From: UMGS1663 sp963621995
GTDB lineage: Bacteria > Bacillota > Clostridia > TANB77 > CAG-508
Direction: 5' to 3'
NCBI GenBank assembly: GCA_963621995.1
Contig: CAVFFZ010000036.1
Coordinates: 1-7,365, forward strand
DNA: 7,365 nucleotides
Below, piece by piece: positions 1 through 5,119 of the stretch. The translations under genes were made by a program, and so were the position numbers. The notes beneath the pieces were generated by a model, which worked only from the letters and a program-made list of their open reading frames with translations, did no database searches and was not told the origin of the DNA. Every line of letters starts with the position of its first letter. Within the stretch, counting starts at the first letter, position 1.

Positions 1-50
1 AATCTTAGGCGAATTATGTGCATAATAAACCGGAAATTTATTATTGCCAT
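1..50 (-). CDS. 5' end of an unidentified leftward gene (partial)
   Basis: An ATG at 50-48 on the minus strand follows a strong AGGAGG (minus-strand reading of 60-65) with a 9-nt spacer, so translation very probably starts here. Only 16 codons lie inside the window: MAIINFRFIMHIIRLR. This peptide is not recognisable. The neighbouring frame over the same bases reads NNKFPVYYAHNSPKI, which looks more like an ordinary protein and would follow the ATG if one extra A were present near the fourth codon. A frameshift at the start is therefore possible. The gene lies downstream of the replisome-organizer gene on the same strand, so it may belong to the element's replication or transfer module. No function is assigned. 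Confidence 0.4.
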   Translation of the reverse strand, partial: MAIINFRFIMHIIRLR

Positions 51-130
51 TTATAAATTCCTCCTTCTATTAATTTTTTCTTTACTTTTTTAAGATTTTG
101 AATTAAAATATTATTATAAAATTTGATTAA

Positions 131-170
131 AGTTAGTATTTAGTTTGACGGCTTATACTAGCTTTTTTTT
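131..170 (+). terminator. Terminator-like hairpin with T8 tract, no obvious upstream gene
   Basis: AGTTAGTAT (131-139) can pair with ATACTAGCT (155-163), giving nine pairs including one G-U, with a 15-nt loop. It is followed by eight T residues (163-170). The shape is that of a rho-independent terminator for plus-strand transcription, but no plus-strand gene precedes it in the window. On the minus strand no T tract follows the hairpin. It could stop antisense or read-through transcription, or be a chance fold in AT-rich DNA. Confidence 0.35.
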
Positions 171-212
171 ATTACTTAACTTATAATTTTTTTCCTTTCA
201 GTTAGTAATAAA

Positions 213-242
213 TCTTATCTACTTTTTTCTATTCTTATCTAC
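213..242. repeat. Two 10-bp direct repeats just past the replisome-organizer stop
   Basis: TCTTATCTAC occurs at 213-222 and again at 233-242, a 20-bp period. On the minus strand these read GTAGATAAGA, which encodes VDK in the right frame. They look like remains of the charged 'DKNR'-type linker that usually follows the N-terminal domain of phage replisome organizers. See the corresponding finding. Confidence 0.5.
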
Positions 243-246
243 AGTG

Positions 247-675
247 TTACTCTAACACTTCTGTAACGTTATCTTTCATTTTACTTTTTTCACGAAATTT
301 TCTTTGTCGTTCTCTATTATTTTTTTGTATTTCTTCTAATTTATCTGCACTTTGATACTTTCCCCAATTTCTTATTTCATAGCAGTTATTTTCAAAAATT
401 ATCATCCTCAAATCTATAAACTTATTTAATATTTCTCCAACTTTTTTAGCAGATTTTCCTAAAATTTTTGATAATTGTTGCACATTTAATGGACTATTCT
501 CCCCTATAATTAATTTTCCATTTGAATTGCATTGTCCTGCAATAGTTAACAATTGTATCCATATTCTGAAGTACGTATCCCCATCACGTTCATTCAGTAA
601 TAATGCAACTTTTCTGTTTGAAAAAATATTAGTACTAAGTTTAATCCATGATACCTCTGCCATACCTCCTTTCAC
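247..675 (-). CDS. Phage replisome organizer, N-terminal domain only (probably truncated)
   Basis: The 142-residue product matches, by recognition, the phage replisome-organizer N-terminal family. It has the typical opening MAEVSWIKLSTNIFSNRK, a predicted winged-helix region to about residue 105 (with GDTYFRIWIQLL and NWGKYQSADKLEEIQ), then a basic tail NRERQRKFREK. Such proteins normally bind an origin and recruit helicase or helicase loader through a C-terminal part, for a usual length of roughly 250-300 residues. Here that part is missing: the frame stops at 247 and the linker-like coding continues in another frame. Function in replication is doubtful. The start is ambiguous: GTG at 675 lacks a clear Shine-Dalgarno, while ATG at 663 fits the family N-terminus but has AGGAGG only one base away. 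It lies 11 bp after the excisionase-like gene and is presumably co-transcribed with it from the promoter at 944-972. Confidence 0.8.
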   Translation of the reverse strand: MKGGMAEVSWIKLSTNIFSNRKVALLLNERDGDTYFRIWIQLLTIAGQCNSNGKLIIGENSPLNVQQLSKILGKSAKKVGEILNKFIDLRMIIFENNCYEIRNWGKYQSADKLEEIQKNNRERQRKFREKSKMKDNVTEVLE

Positions 676-686
676 CTTTCTTTCAG

Positions 687-887
687 TTAATCAGCCATTG
701 AATCTTTTTCTTTTTTAGTTAAATATTCATCTAATGCTTGTACTTTAAACAAAAACTTGCCTCCAATTTTTGAACAAGGTATTTGTTTTCTTCTTACTAA
801 CTGATTAGCAAGCCAATAACTAATTCCTAAATATTCTGCTGCTTCTTTCATAGTTAATGTTGTTCTTTCTACTGTTTTTAAGTCCAA
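687..887 (-). CDS. Excisionase-family HTH DNA-binding protein
   Basis: This 66-residue protein has the helix-turn-helix type 17 (MerR-like, excisionase family) pattern: TMKEAAEYLGISYWLANQLV at about residues 12-31, a short wing with KIGGKFLFK at about 41-48, and LDEYL near the end. Proteins of this kind bend DNA at attachment sites as recombination directionality factors, or act as small transcription regulators. The start is TTG at 887-885, chosen because AGGAGG (minus-strand reading of 896-901) sits 8 nt upstream and no ATG is as well placed. It is the first gene of the leftward operon, transcribed away from the GTTAAC control region. Co-location with an integrase on the same element supports an Xis role, although the integrase lies 5 kb away on the other strand. 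Its DNA target cannot be read from the sequence. Confidence 0.85.
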   Translation of the reverse strand: MDLKTVERTTLTMKEAAEYLGISYWLANQLVRRKQIPCSKIGGKFLFKVQALDEYLTKKEKDSMAD

Positions 888-922
888 TATTGAATCCTCC
901 TTTCTTTATTCAATGGTACCTA

Positions 923-951
923 TTGACTTTTGTTAACAATTGAATTATACT
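923..951 (+). promoter_or_regulatory. Rightward sigma-A promoter for the DUF6076-like gene
   Basis: The -35 box is TTGACT (923-928) and the -10 box is TATACT (946-951), with a 17-nt spacer. Transcription should start near 958, leaving about a 100-nt leader before the gene at 1058. The spacer contains the palindrome TTGTTAACAA. The -10 overlaps the -10 of the opposing leftward promoter. Confidence 0.7.
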
Positions 952-966
952 AATTTTAGTTAACAA
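930..966. promoter_or_regulatory. Paired GTTAAC palindromes (operator candidate 1)
   Basis: TTGTTAACAA (930-939) and TAGTTAACAA (957-966) lie 27 bp apart centre to centre. One sits in the spacer of each of the two overlapping divergent promoters. The same pair with the same spacing recurs at the integrase promoter. A protein bound here would be expected to block both promoters. Confidence 0.6.
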
Positions 967-972
967 GTACAA
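944..972 (-). promoter_or_regulatory. Leftward promoter for the xis-like/replisome operon
   Basis: On the minus strand a perfect TATAAT (944-949) lies 17 nt downstream of a weak -35, TTGTAC (967-972). Its spacer contains TAGTTAACAA. The two promoters are near mirror images, with the boxes centred on about 947-948. Confidence 0.6.
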
Positions 973-1035
973 GATTTTTTATGAAAGTTTTTGAGAATTG
1001 ATAACAACTAAAATCATTACTGTAACCTAGTTTTA

Positions 1036-1045
1036 CTGTTAACAC
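1036..1045. promoter_or_regulatory. Third GTTAAC palindrome, next to the ribosome binding site
   Basis: CTGTTAACAC lies directly before the GGAGG (1046-1050) of the gene at 1058 and 79 bp from the centre of the neighbouring site at 957-966. It is a weaker match to the other sites and could be an auxiliary operator or a chance occurrence. Confidence 0.35.
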
Positions 1046-1057
1046 GGAGGAATTAAA

Positions 1058-2332
1058 ATGCGAAATCCTAATGAATACTCAATAGAATTAAATTTATATA
1101 ACAAAAATAATCCAGTTGAAATAACTAGATTTTTTTCTGTTGTATTTGATACAAAAAAAGTTAATTTATCTGCTCAAAATAAAGAAAAGCTTGTAGATGA
1201 ATTATACAAAAAAACTAAAGTTAAAAAGAAAGATGATTCTATTAACGAAATATTTCTTTCATTAATAGATAAAAATATTCCACCTATTCCGGAGAACCTA
1301 TTATTTATACACAATATAGAAAAAATAGACTTAAACCTAATATTAAATTATGAATATAAAAAAATGGCATTGGGTGATAATTTAATAGAATTTTTAAACT
1401 TAGACTTTAATAATTTTAATGATTTCTTTAAATTCTTCTGTACATTTTTCTTTATATATTTAGATAAAATACCTCAAGAACAATTGAGTAAAATTTTTAA
1501 AGGATCTGACAAGAATGTTATCAATATAGGTACTAACAAGCCTATTCATATTGCTAATAAAGAGTTATTAAAACAATGTGCAGAATCTTTTTATGAAGCT
1601 GAAAAAGATTCTTTAATAAAAATACAATTATTATTTAGAAATTTCGTTGATTACATTTTTAATAATAATAGAGAAAAAAGATTAAATAAATTAAGTAATG
1701 CTCAAAAATTTTATATCTTTCAAAATATTACTAAAGACTTAAAAGAAATATCTGAAGATTATATTTGTGATTATTCTTTAAATTTTTCTTTTACAGATGA
1801 AGAGTTTATGAATGAACTTTTGAGTGAAATAAAAAAAGGTATTTCTAATCCATTATCTGATGAAATTTTTTTAATAAACACCATGGTCAAAAATGATCCT
1901 AATGGTGAAAAAATAGTTGGCAATAAATATAATTTTAAAACTAATAATTTATCTGCATATTTTTATATTGTTCTTTATCATATAGTATTAAATGATATTG
2001 ATTATATAAAAAGATGTCAAGTTTGTGGAAAATACTTTTTCTCTGATAAGAATACTACTTTATATTGTAATGGTGAATATTCAGAAGGTATTACCTGTAA
2101 AGAATATGGAATTAAAACATCCCAAAAAAGGAAGGAAAATGAAGAACCTGTATATGGTAAATATAGACAAATATATGCCAAAAAAGCTATGGCAGTAAAA
2201 AGAAATCCAGATATTGAATATTATAAAACTAACTATGAGAAATGGAAAAAAGAAGCTAAACAATTTATTATTGATATTAAATCTGGTAGGAAAACTTATG
2301 ATGAATTTGATAAGTGGTTGAATAAAAATTAA
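1058..2332 (+). CDS. DUF6076-like protein with C-terminal four-cysteine zinc motif
   Basis: This 424-residue soluble-looking protein has no evident signal peptide or clear membrane helix. Residues 1-310 are Asn/Lys/Phe-rich and unrecognised. Residues 320-347 hold C320-x2-C323-x13-C337-x9-C347 (KRCQVCGKYFF, then LYCNG, then ITCKEYG), a probable zinc-binding knuckle resembling CGNR-type zinc fingers. A basic, probably helical tail with KKEAKQFIIDIKSGR follows. The arrangement fits the DUF6076 family found on mobile elements of Clostridia; that assignment is from memory. A CGNR-like finger suggests nucleic-acid binding, but this is inference. The ATG follows GGAGG (1046-1050) with a 7-nt spacer. 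It is a single-gene unit driven by the GTTAAC-flanked promoter and closed by the terminator at 2366-2396, so its expression may be tied to the element's excision/replication switch. Confidence 0.75.
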   Translation: MRNPNEYSIELNLYNKNNPVEITRFFSVVFDTKKVNLSAQNKEKLVDELYKKTKVKKKDDSINEIFLSLIDKNIPPIPENLLFIHNIEKIDLNLILNYEYKKMALGDNLIEFLNLDFNNFNDFFKFFCTFFFIYLDKIPQEQLSKIFKGSDKNVINIGTNKPIHIANKELLKQCAESFYEAEKDSLIKIQLLFRNFVDYIFNNNREKRLNKLSNAQKFYIFQNITKDLKEISEDYICDYSLNFSFTDEEFMNELLSEIKKGISNPLSDEIFLINTMVKNDPNGEKIVGNKYNFKTNNLSAYFYIVLYHIVLNDIDYIKRCQVCGKYFFSDKNTTLYCNGEYSEGITCKEYGIKTSQKRKENEEPVYGKYRQIYAKKAMAVKRNPDIEYYKTNYEKWKKEAKQFIIDIKSGRKTYDEFDKWLNKN

Positions 2333-2365
2333 TATAAAATTATATATTTATATATTAAAAACAGC

Positions 2366-2396
2366 AAAAAATAAGGACTCTTGTCCTTATTTTTTT
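2366..2396. terminator. Bidirectional rho-independent terminator
   Basis: ATAAGGAC (2371-2378) pairs perfectly with GTCCTTAT (2383-2390) around the loop TCTT. Flanking A and T runs extend the stem and give a U tract in both directions. It lies between two convergent genes, 34 bp after the stop at 2332 and touching the end of the leftward gene at 2395, so it can end transcription of both. Confidence 0.9.
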
Positions 2397-3306
2397 ATAT
2401 TATACTATCTATTTTTCGCTTCCATTCTTCATTGTGAATGACCCTATTTATAATATAATCAGAATTTAACAATTCCTTTTTGGTAAGGGTTGATGCATAC
2501 TTCCATTCTTTTGTATTAATAATATAAGTAGCATTTCCATATTTTCCTGTCTCAAGTACACATACATCTTCAAATAAAAATACCAAATAATCTTGAAATC
2601 CATTTATCCCAACATATTTTTCTTTTGGCTTTTTATTTATAATAGTATTCAATCTATATGAATCAAAACTAGCTCTTTTTCTATCTTCTCTACCTGTAGG
2701 AACTCTATATTTCCTTATTCCAGTTATATCCCAAATTTCTTCACCTTCTGGTAATACCTCCCAATTACAAATTTTAAACCCCTTGTTTGGTATATATTCT
2801 TTAAAATCCTCGTCAAGAATTTGGCAAAAACCAAACTTTTCTAATAAAATATTTGTTGCTAGTAAAATTTTTTGCTTGCTTTTTTCTAATTCATTTAGTT
2901 CTAGATCTGCATATATTAAATTTTTTTCACTGACAAATATAAAATCAATCTCTAAAGGTTTAATAAATTCTTTTTGATATACATTCCTGTAAATATCGCA
3001 AAAATCGTACATATCTTCTAGATTTCGTCCATTATACTGTTTCCAATGCCACTCAATAGTATTGATATACTTATTAATTTTAGGTAACTTTTTATTTACT
3101 TTAAATTCTCCCAGCGTGTTTTTTTTGCTATTTTTACCCCAATTTATACTTGGTCTAAATTTACATGTACCTTTTTCTTCCAATTCAATTGGTACTTGAT
3201 CTTTTTCAAGTATTACACCAATTTTCTTTTTTTCTAGTTCTTCGACTTCTTTTAAAAAGCTTAAACTTCTTTTTCTTCTACTCTCTAATAACATATAGCT
3301 GCCCAC
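2395..3306 (-). CDS. Conserved hypothetical protein with 'GNATY' C-terminal region
   Basis: This 303-residue protein of unknown function has no signal peptide or membrane segment. The N-terminus (about 1-45) is charged and possibly coiled coil (RKRSLSFLKEVEELEKKK). Residues 105-165 contain a beta/alpha stretch with IDFIFVSEKNLIYADLELNE. The C-terminal 75 residues carry a pattern I recall from uncharacterised proteins of many bacteria: GFQDYLVFLFED (236-247), GNATYI (257-262), W268, LTKKELL (274-280), H291 and W295. Conserved His, Trp and acidic residues could form an active site, but none is proven. The start is GTG at 3306 with a weak AGGA upstream; ATG at 3294, preceded by AAGGTGGG, is equally likely. 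It begins one base after the DUF3892-like stop, so the two are one translationally coupled operon reading from the promoter at 3658-3686 to the terminator at 2366-2396. Confidence 0.75.
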   Translation of the reverse strand: MGSYMLLESRRKRSLSFLKEVEELEKKKIGVILEKDQVPIELEEKGTCKFRPSINWGKNSKKNTLGEFKVNKKLPKINKYINTIEWHWKQYNGRNLEDMYDFCDIYRNVYQKEFIKPLEIDFIFVSEKNLIYADLELNELEKSKQKILLATNILLEKFGFCQILDEDFKEYIPNKGFKICNWEVLPEGEEIWDITGIRKYRVPTGREDRKRASFDSYRLNTIINKKPKEKYVGINGFQDYLVFLFEDVCVLETGKYGNATYIINTKEWKYASTLTKKELLNSDYIINRVIHNEEWKRKIDSII

Positions 3307-3307
3307 C

Positions 3308-3520
3308 TTATCCTAAATTATTTTTTTCATTTCCATCTGGTTTTGAAACAGGAGTATCAATATTGTTTATTTTTCTAACGTAGTAATCTTCATAATTTCC
3401 TGCTTTAATCTCTTTAACAAATTGATTTCTCGTCATTTCTTTTCCACTACTGCAGTCCTTAAATCTTTGATTTCTTCCAGATTCACTTTCAGATATAACT
3501 TGAACTTTGTGGTTTTTCAT
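3308..3520 (-). CDS. Small DUF3892-like protein
   Basis: From the ATG at 3520 the product is 70 residues (MKNHKVQVISESE at the start, SKPDGNEKNNLG at the end). The mixed beta N-terminus, the EMTRNQFVKEIKAGNYEDYYVRK segment and the ending PDGN-x3-NNL resemble DUF3892, a family of small uncharacterised proteins of about this length common on Firmicutes and plasmid DNA. The open frame runs upstream to a TTG at 3604, but that start has no Shine-Dalgarno and the added residues fall in a foldable leader, so the internal ATG is preferred. Its ribosome binding site is also weak (GAAGTG about 8 nt upstream), which may mean low or regulated translation. It directly precedes the 303-residue gene (stop to next GTG: one base). 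Function unknown. Confidence 0.65.
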   Translation of the reverse strand: MKNHKVQVISESESGRNQRFKDCSSGKEMTRNQFVKEIKAGNYEDYYVRKINNIDTPVSKPDGNEKNNLG

Positions 3521-3651
3521 TTTTTTCACACTTCTTTCTGCTCTATAATTTACCTCTTTACAAAAAGAATTCTTAGTGCTATAATGCTTACTGTAAGGTC
3601 TCAATCTACAAAAAACATTATAGCTCTGGCATCAGAGCTTTTTCTTTTTAC
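3521..3651 (-). promoter_or_regulatory. Foldable 5' leader of the DUF3892-like operon, or a small RNA
   Basis: Transcription from the promoter at 3658-3686 should begin near 3651, leaving about 130 nt before the ATG at 3520. In RNA order, a perfect 7-bp hairpin with a 4-nt loop (3639-3622) comes first. Then GCTATAATG (3624-3616) can pair perfectly with CATTATAGC (3586-3578) across 29 nt. The two stems share three bases, so they compete at their edges. The leader also contains tiny ORFs, ATG-CCA-GAG-CTA-TAA and overlapping ATG-TTT-TTT-GTA-GAT-TGA. Attenuation, a riboswitch-like switch or an independent small RNA are all possible; no known class is recognised. Confidence 0.45.
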
Positions 3652-3657
3652 ATTTTT

Positions 3658-3686
3658 ATTATACACACTTTTATGATATTTGTCAA
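3658..3686 (-). promoter_or_regulatory. Perfect consensus sigma-A promoter, leftward
   Basis: On the minus strand TTGACA (3681-3686) is followed by exactly 17 nt and TATAAT (3658-3663). This is the best promoter in the window and implies strong transcription of the leader and the two leftward genes. It diverges from the ATPase promoter at 3778-3806. AT-rich DNA between the two could act as UP elements. Confidence 0.85.
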
Positions 3687-3777
3687 TAATATTTAATTTT
3701 TTATTCATTATTTTAGTACTTTAAGAATAAAATATTATATATTTGTTAAAAATATTTAATAAATAATTGATTATTTG

Positions 3778-3806
3778 TTGACTTTTTAAAAAGGTTGGTG
3801 TATACT
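3778..3806 (+). promoter_or_regulatory. Rightward promoter of the ATPase/TOPRIM operon
   Basis: TTGACT (3778-3783), a 17-nt spacer and TATACT (3801-3806). Both boxes are identical to those of the promoter at 923-951. The start point would be near 3813, which falls after the ATG at 3808 and before the ATG at 3844, so it helps decide the ATPase start. No GTTAAC palindrome overlaps this promoter. Confidence 0.75.
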
Positions 3807-3843
3807 TATGTTACAAAAAATAATAAATATATGGAGTGAAAAT

Positions 3844-5115
3844 ATGAATATTAAAAGAATTAAAATCGATGGTTTCAAAAACCTAAAAAATATTGATCTT
3901 GCTCTAAATAATATTACTAGTTTGTTATCTATTAATAGTTATGGAAAAACTAATACTTTAACAGCATTAAAATTCGGGTTTGATTTTATTGTTGCCAATG
4001 CAGAAAACAAATCTGTACAAATGAATTATATACCTGGAATTCCTGTTAATAAACACAACTTAACAAATGCTTTTTCATTTGAATTAGAAGCAGACCTAGA
4101 TAATGAAGAAATCATTTATGGTTATTCTTTTTTATGGGCTAAAAATAAAACAAAACCTAAAATTATAAAAGAATATTTAAAAATAAAAGAACCAAGTGAA
4201 TCTCAGAAATATACTTTCTATATAAAAAGAGAAAATACAGAATCTTTTTATAAGCCTTCAAAAACCGGTTCCTGCAATAAACCAATTTTAATAGAAGAAA
4301 ACGGATTAGTTTTAAATAAAATACAAGCATACGATGATTTATTTTATATAAAAATTATCAACAGCTTAAATCAACTTAAAACTTTTATAGATCATGATTT
4401 TGATGCTGTAAAACCTTATACAATAAGACCAATATTGAATGGCGAATCTTACAATTATGATTTAAATACGAAAAATAATATTCCTACTATTTTATATGAC
4501 ATTAGAAAGAGAAGAAAAGAAAGATATAATTTGATAATTAATACTTTTAAAGATATTTTCCCATCAATTGAGGAAATAGATGTGGTAGAAATTCCTATTG
4601 TTTCAGAAAGAACTAACAATATAGACAACATTGAATCTTCAAAAGTAGCAGGTAAATTTTATGCTTTAATAGTAAAAGACAAAAATTTGTCAACTCCTAT
4701 TGAATTCAGAAATATGTCTGATGGTGCAAAAAGAATTTTAAAAATATTAACCAATTTAGAATTAGCATCACATAATGGCTTTTCTATCGTAGCTATAGAG
4801 GAACCTGAAAACTCTTTAAATCCTAAGGTTTTACAACAATACTTGATTGCTTTAGGCAGTTTCGCTAAAGATATAAAAATAATTATTACAAGTCATTCTC
4901 CTTATTTAATTAATTATATAAATCCAGCCAATATTTATATAGGCTTACCAAATGATAACGGAATAGCAAGTTTTTCTAAAATAAAAGATAAATCCGTTAA
5001 CAAATTAATGGCTGATGCAAACGATTTGGATTTACATGTTGGAGATTATATTTTTGATTTAATGAGTGGAGACATAGATGACTTAGAAACATTAGTTAAA
5101 TATACAGAGCAATAA
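3844..5115 (+). CDS. OLD/AbiL/RloA-like ABC ATPase of a putative anti-phage pair
   Basis: This 423-residue SMC/ABC-type ATPase has a typical N-terminus (MNIKRIKIDGFKNLKNIDL). Walker A lies at 29-36 as SINSYGKT, with Ser in place of the usual first Gly but K35 and T36 kept. A long middle insertion (about 60-280) is probably an arm or coiled-coil region. The signature-like SDGAKRIL is at 292-299, Walker B with catalytic acids is SIVAIEEPENSLNP at 314-327 (E319, E320), and the H-loop is ITSHSPYL (H351). Such ATPases are dimers that gate a partner nuclease or toxin in OLD, AbiL, RloAB, Gabija and PARIS systems. No TOPRIM domain is fused; a separate TOPRIM-like gene follows 4 bp later. ATG 3844 is chosen over 3808 because GGAGTGA (3833-3839) precedes it, it gives the family N-terminus, and the predicted transcript starts after 3808. 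Defence is inferred from architecture. Confidence 0.85.
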   Translation: MNIKRIKIDGFKNLKNIDLALNNITSLLSINSYGKTNTLTALKFGFDFIVANAENKSVQMNYIPGIPVNKHNLTNAFSFELEADLDNEEIIYGYSFLWAKNKTKPKIIKEYLKIKEPSESQKYTFYIKRENTESFYKPSKTGSCNKPILIEENGLVLNKIQAYDDLFYIKIINSLNQLKTFIDHDFDAVKPYTIRPILNGESYNYDLNTKNNIPTILYDIRKRRKERYNLIINTFKDIFPSIEEIDVVEIPIVSERTNNIDNIESSKVAGKFYALIVKDKNLSTPIEFRNMSDGAKRILKILTNLELASHNGFSIVAIEEPENSLNPKVLQQYLIALGSFAKDIKIIITSHSPYLINYINPANIYIGLPNDNGIASFSKIKDKSVNKLMADANDLDLHVGDYIFDLMSGDIDDLETLVKYTEQ

Positions 5116-5119
5116 TAAT

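Noticed and set aside
2081..2263. Open frames opposite the annotated genes (e.g. 527-718, 2081-2263, 2783-2977, 3165-3383, 3422-3676)
   Set aside because: They overlap better-supported genes on the other strand, lack good ribosome binding sites and encode Phe/Ser/Leu-rich sequence typical of antisense of Lys/Glu-rich genes.
3521..3604. TTG-initiated 28-residue extension of the DUF3892-like protein
   Set aside because: No Shine-Dalgarno precedes the TTG, the added residues do not resemble the family, and the DNA is better explained as a structured leader.
3622..3643. Plus-strand rho-independent terminator (7-bp stem plus T run)
   Set aside because: No plus-strand gene feeds it between 2396 and 3622. 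The same palindrome lies at the start of the leftward transcript, so it is treated as a leader hairpin, though antisense use cannot be excluded.
3688..3760. Repeated AATATTTAAT (3688-3697 and 3751-3760)
   Set aside because: A pair of short A/T-only words in a very AT-rich divergent region is expected by chance; at most it contributes to UP elements.
3808..3843. Upstream ATG at 3808 as the start of the ATPase
   Set aside because: The predicted transcript begins near 3813, the ribosome binding site there is poor, and GGAGTGA directly precedes the ATG at 3844, which gives the usual family N-terminus.
4996..5001. GTTAAC inside the ATPase gene
   Set aside because: It is single, unpaired, within coding sequence and not near a promoter, so it is most likely chance.
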